64,000 nt of DNA from Opitutus sp. (GTDB taxonomy: Bacteria > Verrucomicrobiota > Verrucomicrobiia > Opitutales > Opitutaceae), in contig JACEUQ010000001.1 of NCBI GenBank assembly GCA_024998815.1, forward strand, positions 434,001-498,000, in the 5' to 3' direction. This document shows, one piece after another, positions 30,165 through 38,724 of this stretch. The translations under genes and the position numbers were made by a program. The notes under the pieces are model-generated. The model searched no databases. It was not told the DNA's origin and saw only the letters and a list, made by a program, of their open reading frames with translations. How positions within the stretch are numbered: position 1 is the stretch's first letter; each line of letters starts with the position of its first letter.

Positions 30165-30241
30165 GGACGCTTAGCTCAGTTGGTTAGAGCACCTCGCTTA
30201 CACCGAGGGTGTCGGGGGTTCAAGTCCCTCAGCGTCCACCA
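30165..30241 (+). tRNA. tRNA-Val (anticodon TAC)
   Basis: Acceptor stem GGACGCT / AGCGTCC, D-arm TAGCTCAGTTGGTTAGAGCA, anticodon stem CCTCG / CGAGG with loop CTTACAC giving TAC, T-arm GGGGGTTCAAGTCCCTC, and an encoded CCA end. All four arms fold. It lies 30 bases before the valine-pathway gene ilvN, on the same strand. Confidence 0.95.
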
Positions 30242-30271
30242 GAAAATTTTCTCCTCACTTCATCACCCGCA

Positions 30272-30742
30272 ATGCGACACACGATCTCTGTCCTCGTTGA
30301 GAACAAGTTCGGCGTTCTAGCCCGCGTGTCCGGCATGTTTTCCGGTCGCGGCTTCAACATCGACTCGCTTAACGTTGCCCCTACCCACGACGCCTCGCTG
30401 TCGCGAATCACCGCCGTGCTCATGGGCGACGACGCCGCGCTCGATCTTTGCATCAAGCAGCTGCGCAAGTTGGTCAACGTCGTCGAGGTCATTGATTTCA
30501 CCGAGGGTCAGGCGGTCGTTCGCGAACTCGTGCTGATTAAGGTCAAGGCCGACTCCCGCACGCGCTCGGAGATCATGCAGATCAGTGACATTTTCCGCAC
30601 CAAGATCGTCAACGTGGCACAAGATTCGGTCATCATCGAAATGACCGGCGATGACGGCAAGGTCAGCGCCTTCCTCAAGTTGGTCGAACCTTTCGGCATC
30701 CTTGAACTGGCCCGCACCGGCGTGCTGGCCCAGATGCGTTAA
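30272..30742 (+). CDS. ilvN: Acetolactate synthase small (regulatory) subunit
   Basis: Regulatory subunit that binds valine and activates the catalytic subunit of acetolactate synthase in branched-chain amino acid synthesis. The 156-residue product has an N-terminal ACT domain (HTISVLVENKFGVLARVSGMFSGRGFNI, residues 3-75) and a second ACT-like half ending PFGILELARTGVLAQMR. The start MRHTISVLV was chosen because the upstream open frame runs through the tRNA. The large subunit gene (ilvB) is not in the window. ilvC follows after 113 bases. Confidence 0.95.
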   Translation: MRHTISVLVENKFGVLARVSGMFSGRGFNIDSLNVAPTHDASLSRITAVLMGDDAALDLCIKQLRKLVNVVEVIDFTEGQAVVRELVLIKVKADSRTRSEIMQISDIFRTKIVNVAQDSVIIEMTGDDGKVSAFLKLVEPFGILELARTGVLAQMR

Positions 30743-30855
30743 GACCGCTGCGCGGAAATTCCAAAACCCAAGTAGCCAAATCCCAGTAGGATTGCCTCAG
30801 CGATTCACCCGGATCCCACTTTCAGTTAAACACCTCAAAATCGTTTTCCCACACC

Positions 30856-31887
30856 ATGCCCGCTAAAGTATACACCGACAAAGACGCCGATCTCGGCCTC
30901 TTCAAAGACAAGACCATTGCTGTGCTCGGCTACGGCTCCCAAGGCCACGCGCACGCCCTGAACCTGAAGGACTCCGGCGTTAAGGTCATCATCGGCCTTT
31001 ACGAGGGTTCCAAGTCCAAGCCCGTTGCTGAAAAGCACGGCTTCACGGTCGTTTCGACCGCCGAGGCTGTTAAGCAGGCCGACATCATCCTGGTCGGTCT
31101 TCCCGACATGAAGCAGGCTGACGTCTACACCAAGGACATCGCCCCCAACCTGAAGAAGGGCAAAACCCTGATCTTCTCGCACGGCCTCGCGATCCACTTC
31201 GGTTTGATCACCGTTCCCGCCGACATCGACGTGATCCTGGTCGCCCCCAAGGGCCCCGGCCACATGGTCCGCCGCCTCTATGTTGAAGGCAAAGGTATGC
31301 CCGCCCTCATTGGCGTGTTCCAAGACAAGTCCAAGAAGGCCAAGAAGAACGCCCTCGCCTGGGCCAAGGGCATCGGCTCGACCCGCGCTGGCGTCCTCGA
31401 GACCACCTTCAAAGAAGAGACCGAGACCGACCTCTTCGGTGAACAGGCCGTGCTGTGCGGTGGCGCTTCCGCCCTCGTTCAGGCCGGTTTTGAAACCCTC
31501 GTCGAGGCTGGTTACCAGCCCGAGATGGCCTACTTCGAGTGCTTGCACGAGCTGAAGCTCATCTGCGACCTCATGTACGAAAAGGGCATCTCCGGTATGC
31601 GCTTCTCCATCTCCGAGACCGCCAAGTATGGCGACATCACCCGTGGTCCCCGCGTGATCAACGCGAACACGAAGAAGGAAATGAAGAAGATCCTCACCGA
31701 GATCCAAAACGGTAAGTTCGTTAAGCAGTGGGTCGCCGAGTACAAGGGCGGCCTCAAGAACTACAACGCCCTCCTCAAGGCCGGCGAAAAACACCAAATC
31801 GAGAAGACCGGTGAGCGTCTCCGCAGCCTGATGCCTTGGATGCCCAAGCGCGACATCAGCGGCGTTGCCGGTTCCTACGCCAACTAA
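30856..31887 (+). CDS. ilvC: Ketol-acid reductoisomerase (NADP+), class I
   Basis: Isomerises and reduces acetolactate or acetohydroxybutyrate to the dihydroxy acid, the second common step of valine, leucine and isoleucine synthesis. The 343-residue length is that of the short class I enzyme. Motifs are the Rossmann loop [29 protein letters not shown], and metal ligands in [12 protein letters not shown] and [14 protein letters not shown]. Codon use is strongly biased, with many CCC, AAG and TCC codons, suggesting high expression. A terminator follows. Confidence 0.97.
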   Translation: MPAKVYTDKDADLGLFKDKTIAVLGYGSQGHAHALNLKDSGVKVIIGLYEGSKSKPVAEKHGFTVVSTAEAVKQADIILVGLPDMKQADVYTKDIAPNLKKGKTLIFSHGLAIHFGLITVPADIDVILVAPKGPGHMVRRLYVEGKGMPALIGVFQDKSKKAKKNALAWAKGIGSTRAGVLETTFKEETETDLFGEQAVLCGGASALVQAGFETLVEAGYQPEMAYFECLHELKLICDLMYEKGISGMRFSISETAKYGDITRGPRVINANTKKEMKKILTEIQNGKFVKQWVAEYKGGLKNYNALLKAGEKHQIEKTGERLRSLMPWMPKRDISGVAGSYAN

Positions 31888-31909
31888 GCGTTTAACCGTC
31901 TGTTTTGCG

Positions 31910-31944
31910 AAGGCCGAGGGCACTTGTTGTCCCCGGCCTTTTTT
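31910..31944 (+). terminator. Rho-independent terminator after ilvC
   Basis: Stem AAGGCCGAGGG (31910-31920) paired with CCCCGGCCTT (31931-31940), one bulged A, a ten-base loop, then a T run. It starts 23 bases after the ilvC stop. Confidence 0.85.
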
Positions 31945-32040
31945 CTGATAACCCCGCAGGCATATCCGCTCCTTTCCGTCCTCCGTCCTCCGTTCTCTGC
32001 CCGCTGCCCGCTGAACTCTGACTTCTGCTCTCCAATCCCC

Positions 32041-32904
32041 GTGTCCTCACCCGTCCTCCGACTCGCCACCCGTAAGAGCCCGCTTGCCCTCGCTCAATCC
32101 GCGCAGGTTGCCGCGCACCTGCGCGCTACGCTCGGCGTCGAAGTCGAGTTGTTGAAAATCGTCACCACCGGCGACCAACGCATCGAGTGGTCCCTCGAAA
32201 AACAGGGCGGCAAGGGGCTTTTCACCAAGGAACTCGAAGAGACCTTGCTGCGCGGTGACGCAGATCTCGCCGTGCATAGCTGCAAAGACTTGCCGGGCGA
32301 AATTCCCGCCGGTCTGGCGGTCGCCGGTTACATGCCGCGCGAAGATCCGCGCGACATGCTGGTGCTGCGCGAGGGCATTGAGTCACCGGCGACCATCGCC
32401 ACCAGCAGTCCGCGCCGCCGACTCCAGTTGGCGATGATGTTTCCCGACGCCACGTTCACGGAAATCCGAGGCAATGTGGATACGCGTCTGCGTAAGATCG
32501 CCCAGGACGGCGTGGCCGACGCCACCGTGCTGGCTACGGCCGGGTTACGCCGCCTAGGTATTGGTGGCTGGGTTGGGGCTGAGTTCCATGCGCTGGCCTG
32601 TGAGCACATGGTGCCCGCCGTGGGGCAGGCCGCCATCGCGATCCAAACCCGCTCGGCCGATGCGGCGCGTTTCGCCGCCGTACTGGATCACCGCACCTCG
32701 CGCGCCGTCACCTTGGAACGCGCTTTTCAGGCCGCCTTGGGCGGTGGTTGCCAAACGGCTTTCGCGGCCCATGTCACCGCCGATACCCTCTGGTTTTATC
32801 ACCACGAAATCGGGTTGAGGAGTCTTCCGCTCAGCGATGCCGAGATCGACAATCCGGTCGAGACGGCGCGGGTTATTTTAAAACATTTCGGATTTCAGAT
32901 TTAG
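32041..32904 (+). CDS. hemC: Hydroxymethylbilane synthase (porphobilinogen deaminase)
   Basis: Polymerises four porphobilinogens into hydroxymethylbilane for heme, siroheme and cobalamin. The product is 287 residues from GTG 32041. Motifs are LRLATRKSPLALAQ, KGLFTKELEETLL, AVHSCKDLPGE, ATSSPRRRLQL, EIRGNVDTRLRKI, and the dipyrromethane-binding cysteine Cys237 in GGGCQTAF. The frame is open 39 codons upstream, but that part is pyrimidine-rich and unlike the family. cobA-hemD follows after an inverted repeat. Confidence 0.95.
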   Translation: MSSPVLRLATRKSPLALAQSAQVAAHLRATLGVEVELLKIVTTGDQRIEWSLEKQGGKGLFTKELEETLLRGDADLAVHSCKDLPGEIPAGLAVAGYMPREDPRDMLVLREGIESPATIATSSPRRRLQLAMMFPDATFTEIRGNVDTRLRKIAQDGVADATVLATAGLRRLGIGGWVGAEFHALACEHMVPAVGQAAIAIQTRSADAARFAAVLDHRTSRAVTLERAFQAALGGGCQTAFAAHVTADTLWFYHHEIGLRSLPLSDAEIDNPVETARVILKHFGFQI

Positions 32905-33000
32905 TTACACAGAGGGCACAAGAGGAGGCACCGAGAGCACAGAGCTTCAGTCCTGCCTTTCTCCGTGACCTCTGTGATACCTCTCGTGCCCTCTGTGTAA
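32905..33000. repeat. Inverted repeat between hemC and cobA-hemD
   Basis: Perfect 15-bp arms TTACACAGAGGGCAC (32905-32919) and complement (32986-33000), with further imperfect pairing inside (GAGAGCACAGAG / CTCTGTGATACCTCTC). It begins at the hemC stop. Sequences of this ACACAGAGGGCAC type are widespread intergenic repeats in bacteria. Confidence 0.75.
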
Positions 33001-33011
33001 TTCCTCTCTCC

Positions 33012-34556
33012 ATGTCCTCCTCCACAGGTATTGTTCATCTCGTCGGTGCCGGTCCCGGCGATCTCGGTTTGGTCACGTTCCGCGCCAAGGAGTTGATCTC
33101 CCAGGCCGATGTTTTGGTGTACGACTACCTCGTGCACCCCGAGTTGGTGAAGTGGTGCCGCCCTGAGTGTGAGGTTGTTTATGTGGGCAAAAAAGCGGGT
33201 TGCCACACCGTTCCCCAAGAGGAAATCGAGACGCTGCTCGTCACGCACGCTCAAGCCGGCAAGAAGGTCGTGCGGCTCAAGGGCGGCGACCCGTACATCT
33301 TTGGCCGCGGTGGCGAGGAAGCCCGCGCCCTGGCCAAAGCCGGAATTCCCTTCGAGGTCGTACCGGGTGTGACCGCTGCCATCGCCGCCGGCGCCTACGC
33401 AGGCATTCCTTTAACCTATCGCAACCAAAGCACCGCGCTGGTCCTGCTCACCGGCCACGAGGACCCCACCAAGTCCGAAACCCAGGTGAACTGGCGCAGC
33501 TACGGCGCGTTAAAAAACACCACGCTCGCCATCTACATGGGCATGGGGCGACTCGAGTTTATCCTCGCCGAATTGCAGGCCGGCGGGCTCTCCGCTGAAA
33601 CCCCCGCAGCCGTTGTGCAATGGGCCTCGTTGGGCCGCCAGCGCAGCGTCACCGGCACCGTTGCCACACTGGCTGGCTTGGTGGCGCAATCCGGCCTGAG
33701 TGCGCCCTCCATTATTTTTGTCGGCGAAGTCGTGCGCGATCATGAGTCGATCGACTGGTTCGAGCACCTGCCGCTCTTCGGGCGCCGCGTTGCGATCACC
33801 CGCACGCGCGACCAGAACAGCGAACTGCGCGACAAACTCGAAACCCTCGGCGCCGAGGTGCTCGAACTTCCGCTCATCCACATCAGCAAGGACGTGGACC
33901 GCCAGGGCTTCGTGGAAATTTTAACCGAACTCGGTGGCTACGATTGGATCGTGTTCACCAGCGCCAATGGCGTGCGTTTCTTCTTTGAGGACTTCCTTAA
34001 GGGTTTCCGCGACATCCGTGCGCTCGGCATGTTGCGCTTTGCCTGCGTGGGCAAGGCGACCGCCCTCGAAATCGAGCGTTACCACATCAAGGTCGAGTGC
34101 ATGCCCGACACCTCAACGGGTTCGTCTTTGGCCGATGCGTTAATCGCCACCGAAAGTTTGGACAGCGCCAAGGTGATCGTGGTGACGGGCAACCTGAACC
34201 GCGACGTGCTGGTGCGTAAACTCGAGGCCGCCGGAGCCATCGTGGATAGCATGCTGCTTTATAAGACCGAGAAAACCGATCTGACCAGCGACCCGATTGC
34301 CGACGATTTCCGTGAAAAGGGGGCCGATGCGATCCTCTTCGCGAGCTCATCGGCCGTGCAGTCCTTCAGTGAGCAATCCGCCGCGCTAGCCTTGTCCCCC
34401 GAAGCCAAACTGCCGCTGATCGGCAGCATTGGGCCGCAAACCAGTGAGACGATGAAGAAGGTCGGTATGACAATCGCCTTTGAGTCCAAGAAGCCGAGTC
34501 TCGACGCGCTGATCGACGGCCTGATTAAAAACCTGAAGGCGGTAAAGCGGAGCTGA
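33012..34556 (+). CDS. cobA-hemD: Fused uroporphyrinogen-III C-methyltransferase / uroporphyrinogen-III synthase
   Basis: A 514-residue bifunctional protein. Residues 1-250 form the methyltransferase, with VGAGPGDLGLVTFRA, VRLKGGDPYIFGRGGEE, VPGVTAAIAAGAYAGIPLTYR and MGMGRLEFI; it uses S-adenosylmethionine to make precorrin-2. Residues 255-514 are a HemD-like synthase (GRRVAITRTRDQNSELRDKLETLGAEVLELP, IVFTSANGVRFFF, SIGPQTSETMKKVGM) that closes hydroxymethylbilane to uroporphyrinogen III. The order fits its place after hemC: HemC product, HemD half, then CobA half. The start is ATG 33012, just after the inverted repeat. Confidence 0.95.
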   Translation: MSSSTGIVHLVGAGPGDLGLVTFRAKELISQADVLVYDYLVHPELVKWCRPECEVVYVGKKAGCHTVPQEEIETLLVTHAQAGKKVVRLKGGDPYIFGRGGEEARALAKAGIPFEVVPGVTAAIAAGAYAGIPLTYRNQSTALVLLTGHEDPTKSETQVNWRSYGALKNTTLAIYMGMGRLEFILAELQAGGLSAETPAAVVQWASLGRQRSVTGTVATLAGLVAQSGLSAPSIIFVGEVVRDHESIDWFEHLPLFGRRVAITRTRDQNSELRDKLETLGAEVLELPLIHISKDVDRQGFVEILTELGGYDWIVFTSANGVRFFFEDFLKGFRDIRALGMLRFACVGKATALEIERYHIKVECMPDTSTGSSLADALIATESLDSAKVIVVTGNLNRDVLVRKLEAAGAIVDSMLLYKTEKTDLTSDPIADDFREKGADAILFASSSAVQSFSEQSAALALSPEAKLPLIGSIGPQTSETMKKVGMTIAFESKKPSLDALIDGLIKNLKAVKRS

Positions 34557-34572
34557 GTCGGTAGCCCGCTAA

Positions 34573-34748
34573 TTCCATTCGCGTTCAATGAGTGCTTAAT
34601 TAACCGGGTTCCTGGCGGGAGTGGATACCGTTGGGAAAACACCCTGAGCTCACGCTCAAGGCCACGAGGAGTGTGTTCGCGATGCCTGTGGCCTTGAGCG
34701 TGGGCTCAAGGATGCCCGGAAATCTCAAATTGAGCGCTAATTTGCAGA
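34573..34748. repeat. Degenerate TNA-type miniature element
   Basis: The left end TTCCATTCGCGTTCAAT is preceded by TAA; the right end is worn (TTGAGCGCTAATTTGCA) and shows no matching duplication. The interior holds two facing CTGAGCTCACGCTCAAG palindromes (34643-34663, 34690-34711) and shares its order with the element at 18097-18269. It fills the gap between the convergent cobA-hemD and trpS. Confidence 0.6.
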
Positions 34749-34774
34749 AGCGGCTTATCCCGCTGGCAGTGGCC

Positions 34775-35740
34775 TTAGGCCAGTCCGCAGGCTTTGCGGG
34801 CGCGGCCTAACACCTGGCTGGACGTCGCCCTGGCCCGGTCGGCACCGTCTTTCAGCACGGCGTGGACGTGGTCGAGGTTGCCCGCGAGCTCGGCCCGCTT
34901 GGTCCGATAGGGCGCAAAAAACGTCCAGTAATGTTCGAAGAGCGCCTTCTTCAGGTCGCCATAACCCAGGCCGCCTTCGCGCAGGTGGCGTTCCGTGTCC
35001 GCCGCGACTTCCGCCGGAGCGAGTAACTTGAGCAGTTGGATCGCGATGTTTTTATCGGCGTCGGGCTTGGGCTCGGCCGGGGTGCGGCTGTCCATCACGA
35101 TGCCCATGATCTTTTTTCGAAGCGCCTTCTCGTCGCCGAAAATAGGCAGGGTGTTGTCGTAGCTTTTGCTCATCTTCTGGCCATCCAGCCCCGGCACCAG
35201 CGCCGTCTCGTCGCGAATCTCCGACTCCGGCACGACAAAGGTGTCGCCGTAGGTGTGGTTAAACTTGATGGCGATGTCGCGGGTCATTTCGACGTGTTGC
35301 TTTTGGTCGCGGCCCACGGGCACCAGGTTGGAGTCGTAAAGGAGGATGTCGGCCGCCATCAGCACCGGGTAGGCAAACAGGCCGAAGTTTGGGGAAATGC
35401 CTTTGGCGGTCTTGTCCTTGTAGCTGTGCGCGCGCTCCAAGAGTCCCATCGGGGTGAGCGTGCCGAGGATCCACATCAGCTCGCAGACCTCGGGTACGTC
35501 GCTTTGGCGAAACAGCACGCTTTTCTGCGGATCGAGACCGCAGGCCAGCCAGTCGAGCGCGACATCCAGCGAGTTCTGGCGACGCTGGGCGGCGTCGGTG
35601 AGCGAGGTCATCGAGTGGTAATCGGCGATGAAATAGGTGCAGTCCCCGCGCGACTGCAGCTCAACGGCGGGTTTGATCGCGCCAAAATAGTTGCCGATGT
35701 GAAGCTGCCCGGAGGGCTGGATGCCGGTGAGAATACGCAT
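34775..35740 (-). CDS. trpS: Tryptophanyl-tRNA synthetase
   Basis: Class I synthetase that charges tRNA-Trp. The 321-residue product has the HIGH-equivalent HIGN at residues 14-17 in GIQPSGQLHIGNYFGA, the tryptophan pocket segments MWILGTLTPMG and LMAADILLYDSNLVPVGRDQKQH, and KMSKS in DGQKMSKSYDN. Length is normal for the bacterial enzyme. It appears to be monocistronic. Confidence 0.96.
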   Translation of the reverse strand: MRILTGIQPSGQLHIGNYFGAIKPAVELQSRGDCTYFIADYHSMTSLTDAAQRRQNSLDVALDWLACGLDPQKSVLFRQSDVPEVCELMWILGTLTPMGLLERAHSYKDKTAKGISPNFGLFAYPVLMAADILLYDSNLVPVGRDQKQHVEMTRDIAIKFNHTYGDTFVVPESEIRDETALVPGLDGQKMSKSYDNTLPIFGDEKALRKKIMGIVMDSRTPAEPKPDADKNIAIQLLKLLAPAEVAADTERHLREGGLGYGDLKKALFEHYWTFFAPYRTKRAELAGNLDHVHAVLKDGADRARATSSQVLGRARKACGLA

Positions 35741-35841
35741 GAGTGGTCTGGAAATTAATCGTTGGGGTTCGTCCTTTGCTTACTCGGTCGCGACTGGATC
35801 AAGTGCCGAGGGAGCGGGCGATGGCGAAGGCTCGCGGCAAT

Positions 35842-35874
35842 GAGAACGAGTAGTAGTAAGAGAACGAGAATGAT
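35842..35874. repeat. GAGAACGAG-type short repeat
   Basis: TGAGAACGAGTAGTAGTAAG followed by AGAACGAGAATGAT, between trpS and the next minus-strand gene. Related copies lie near 4769-4800, 4850-4882 (inverted) and 53604-53640. No function is evident. Confidence 0.5.
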
Positions 35875-35884
35875 TTTTGAGGGG

Positions 35885-36565
35885 TCAATCCCGGCGCGGG
35901 AATTGCGTCACGGCGCCGCGAATGCGGGCGATGGTGGCCTCAGGCAGGTAGCCGCCGAAGGAGGTGGTTGGCATGACCAAGGCGCGTTTGCCGAGGAGGG
36001 TTCCGGGGTTGAGGACCGCGTTGCAGCCCACCTCGGCACCATCGCCCAGAATCGCCCCAAACTTCCGCAGTCCGGTTTCGAAGACGCCGGTGGGAAGGCG
36101 CACGGAGATGGGTTTTTGGTCGAGGCGAAGGTTGGACAAAATCACGCCGGCACCAAGGTGGGCGCGGTTGCCCAAAATCGAATCGCCTACGTAGCTGAAG
36201 TGGGGCACCTGCACGCCGTCGAGCAGCAGGCAGTTCTTAAATTCACAGGAGTTACCGAGCACGCAGCCTTCGCCCACAATCACGTTGCCGCGGATGTAGG
36301 CACCGGGGCGGATCTCGGTTTTAGCACCAATCCAAGCCGGCCCGATGATCGTGGCGTAGGCGGGCAGTTTCACCGACGGGTCGATCCACACCGCGCCTTC
36401 AATGTGAACCCCTGGCGGCAGCGTACGGGCAGCTGCGGGAGGCGGAAGTTGGCCAAGGGCGGCGGAGATTTGTTTTAACCAGTCCCACGGAGCGGCGTCG
36501 GCGCGGAACTGTGCGGCAAAGGGGGCGAGCGACGGCGGTAGGGCGAAGAAGTCGGCGGCGAGCAT
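35885..36565 (-). CDS. Left-handed beta-helix acyltransferase/nucleotidyltransferase-like protein
   Basis: A 226-residue protein. After an N-terminal helical part (MLAADFFALPPSLAPFAAQF), residues from about 75 show hexapeptide repeats typical of a left-handed parallel beta-helix (VWIDPSVKLPAYATIIGPAWIGAKTEIRPGAYIRGNVIVGEGC in outline). The sequence resembles the C-terminal half of GlmU and similar sugar-nucleotide proteins that lack the pyrophosphorylase domain. The active-site His of acetyltransferases is not clear. The substrate is unknown. The ATG at 36565 is preferred to a start 43 codons upstream that would leave almost no gap to the DUF4202 gene. Confidence 0.78.
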   Translation of the reverse strand: MLAADFFALPPSLAPFAAQFRADAAPWDWLKQISAALGQLPPPAAARTLPPGVHIEGAVWIDPSVKLPAYATIIGPAWIGAKTEIRPGAYIRGNVIVGEGCVLGNSCEFKNCLLLDGVQVPHFSYVGDSILGNRAHLGAGVILSNLRLDQKPISVRLPTGVFETGLRKFGAILGDGAEVGCNAVLNPGTLLGKRALVMPTTSFGGYLPEATIARIRGAVTQFPRRD

Positions 36566-36697
36566 GATTTGCCCAGTGGAAACAAAAAAAACGCGAGTGT
36601 CATCACCCAAGGCGGCGTGGGAGAGGATTCTCGTCACGGGGAGTGCGAACGCGCGATCGTCTTGCGCGAACGCGGCCACCTTGAGCGCAAACAAGTT

Positions 36698-37285
36698 TTA
36701 GCCGGCGAGGGCGTCGTGGATCAGGCCGGCGATCGCGGGCGGCAGGTCAAGGCCGAGCGCGGCTTGCTGGCCGGCCGGGCTGAGTTTTCGCCAGGTTTTT
36801 TGCAGGATATCGATGAACTTTTCGCGCGGATAATCCGCGTTTTTGGCGGCAAAATCCGCGATTTCGTTTTCCAAAAACACGAGCACGGCGGCGTCTTCGA
36901 GCACTTGCGTGCCGGGGTTGGTTTTCAGGCCGGACTTGGAGATCCAGGTGGCGGCGTCGGCGGCTTCGTCGGCGGGCACGCCTGCGGAGAGCAGTATGGC
37001 CCGGGCGCGTTCGGCTTGTTTCGTGTAGAGGGAGCGCCGCCACGACAGGTATCCCACTTTGCCCTCGGGAAACGTGGCGCGTGGGGTGAGCCAGCGTTCG
37101 AGGTGTTGGCAGCGAGCGGCGAGTCGAAGTATCAGTGTGGCGGCGACGTCGAGGCGGTTAACCCAGGCTTCTACGCGGTCGGCGTAGATCAGTTCAGCGG
37201 CGTGACCCTCGGGCGTGCGGGCCGGGTCGGCGGCGTGCGCGGAATCGATCAAGGAGCGGGCGAGGGCGTAGGGTTGGTCGTTCAT
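36698..37285 (-). CDS. DUF4202 domain protein
   Basis: A 195-residue soluble protein matching my memory of the DUF4202 family. Recognisable segments are HAAELIYADRVEAWVNRLD near the N-terminus, RATFPEGKVGYLSWRRSLYTKQA in the middle, and LEDAAVLVFLENEIADFAAK toward the end. The conserved His and acidic residues suggest a helical hydrolase-like or metal-binding fold, but no activity is established. It starts inside the stop of the upstream heme-binding gene (four-base overlap), so the two are co-translated. Confidence 0.8.
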   Translation of the reverse strand: MNDQPYALARSLIDSAHAADPARTPEGHAAELIYADRVEAWVNRLDVAATLILRLAARCQHLERWLTPRATFPEGKVGYLSWRRSLYTKQAERARAILLSAGVPADEAADAATWISKSGLKTNPGTQVLEDAAVLVFLENEIADFAAKNADYPREKFIDILQKTWRKLSPAGQQAALGLDLPPAIAGLIHDALAG

Positions 37286-37758
37286 GGGGCTTCGGGTTCG
37301 CTGGCAAGGATGCGGCTGCGCACGGCGGTTATCCAATCGGTGAGGGCTTTGACTTGTTCGGGGGTGAGCCGAGCGTCGGGGTGGGCGAGTGTGTAGGACG
37401 GCAGGGGCATCTCGCCCTCGGCGACGGCATCGGCTGCGGCTTCAAGTTTGGCGTCGGCGCGTTTGGCGGGGTAGTCGAAGAAGGTGGAAAAATTGAGGTT
37501 CTGTTTCCCGTTTTTGACGTGGGAGGCCATCCACAAACTGAGCGGTTGGATTTCGGCGTACCAGGGGTAACGGGTGGTGTTGGAATGGCAGTCGTAGCAG
37601 GCGTTGCGCAGGATTTTCTGCACTTCGGGCGGGGCCGGGTGAATGGCCAGGATGTCACGCGGGTCGGGCCCTGCGGCGATGTTTTTTTTGGTGCGGATGA
37701 ACTGAATCGTCACAAAAAAAATGAGGAGGCCGAGCAGGGTTTGGCTAAACGTGCGCAT
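37282..37758 (-). CDS. Membrane-anchored heme-binding domain protein
   Basis: A 158-residue protein with one N-terminal membrane anchor or signal (TLLGLLIFFVTIQFI) and the cytochrome-like motif ACYDCHSNTTRYPWY, a CxxCH heme-attachment site. This pattern, with the following IQPLSLWMASHVKNGKQNLNFS segment, fits the haem-bd (PF14376) family of periplasmic proteins. A role in electron transfer is inferred only from the heme motif. It overlaps the DUF4202 gene by four bases. Confidence 0.82.
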   Translation of the reverse strand: MRTFSQTLLGLLIFFVTIQFIRTKKNIAAGPDPRDILAIHPAPPEVQKILRNACYDCHSNTTRYPWYAEIQPLSLWMASHVKNGKQNLNFSTFFDYPAKRADAKLEAAADAVAEGEMPLPSYTLAHPDARLTPEQVKALTDWITAVRSRILASEPEAP

Positions 37759-37775
37759 GGTGGGAGTGCGCAGGG

Positions 37776-38396
37776 TTAAACGCGGATCCAGCGCTGGTCA
37801 AAGCCTGTGCGATCGACCGGCCAAGTTTGCCAGTTCGGCGGTGCCAGGCGCAGCTGTGCGGTGGCGGCCAGCAGGTTGTGGGAAACCACCGCGAGGTCGT
37901 CGGCGCACCAGAAGTCCTGCGAGGCATCGGTCGCGCTCGCAGGATCGGACTGCGCGGCGGTTTGCGCGGCGAGTGAGAGGACTACGCCGCTCATCGGCGG
38001 TATCAAGCCCCCGAGGGTCACCAGCACGCCCTGGAGGCGCGAAAGTACGCCCTTGCCGCCCACGGAGTGTTCGGTGACGAAGCAGGCGACTGGTTTGCCC
38101 AGCCAGAGCGCGGTGCCCTCGGCGGGCGTGGCTTCTTCCAAAAAGCGTTGGAGGTGGCTGCTCCACGAATCCCAGTGTGTGCCGGTACCGATCACCACTG
38201 CATCGGCGGCAGCAAGCGCCTCGCAACAGGCCGCGAAGCCCGGCTCCGTGGCGAGGGTGTGGCGGGCGACCCTGGCATGGGGTGCGAGCAGGGCGGCCAT
38301 GTGGTCGAGGGCGGCGGCGGTGTTGCCGAAGTCGCCAGCGAGCGAGGCGTTGAGCAGAAGGATCTGCGGGCGGCGGAGGCTTTCGGGGGCGTTCAT
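37776..38396 (-). CDS. NADPH-dependent FMN reductase / flavodoxin-fold protein
   Basis: A 206-residue protein beginning MNAPESLRRPQILLLNASLAGDFGNT. The ILLLNASLxGxxGNT segment matches the phosphate-binding loop of NADPH-dependent FMN reductases, and ADAVVIGTGTHWDSWSSHLQRFLEE and LWLGKPVACFVTEHSVGGKGV match the isoalloxazine-binding loops. The partner substrate is unknown. It lies 18 bases upstream of the heme-binding gene, so flavin and heme proteins form one operon with the DUF4202 gene. Confidence 0.82.
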   Translation of the reverse strand: MNAPESLRRPQILLLNASLAGDFGNTAAALDHMAALLAPHARVARHTLATEPGFAACCEALAAADAVVIGTGTHWDSWSSHLQRFLEEATPAEGTALWLGKPVACFVTEHSVGGKGVLSRLQGVLVTLGGLIPPMSGVVLSLAAQTAAQSDPASATDASQDFWCADDLAVVSHNLLAATAQLRLAPPNWQTWPVDRTGFDQRWIRV

Positions 38397-38523
38397 GGGG
38401 CCCAACATGGAATAAAAACCCATCGGTGGAACAGGTTAAATCGCCACGGCGTCCAGTCTCTGGCGGAAGCACGTTGTGGGGCACTGGCACATGACGTTGG
38501 CCTGCACAGGTCGGTTAATAAAC

Positions 38524-38568
38524 CCCCAACCCAAAGTGTCACCTAATGGGTGACACTTTGGGTTGGGG
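38524..38568. repeat. Hairpin containing the 23-bp palindrome, copy 2
   Basis: Perfect 20-bp arms from CCCCAACCCAAAGTG to CACC (38524-38543) pair with 38549-38568 around the five-base loop TAATG. The core (38535-38557) is a variant of the palindrome found in ogt and at 48619. It lies between the divergent FMN-reductase gene and the disrupted gene at 38683. Confidence 0.8.
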
Positions 38569-38724
38569 CGGGTAGAGGCGGAAACTCGTTAGGTGCCGGG
38601 GGTTGTGTCGTCGCTGATCGCAGTCGCCGATCCTGTGATTGAATGCTGGCGCGGTGAACGGGAAATGCTCACGGTTCTGCGCATGGCGTGGCGTATTGAG
38701 GAATCTTTAATTCGAGGCGAACTA

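Noticed and set aside
31924-32040. N-terminal extension of hemC
   Set aside because: The extra 39 codons overlap the ilvC terminator, are pyrimidine-rich and do not resemble the family; the GTG at 32041 begins the conserved protein.
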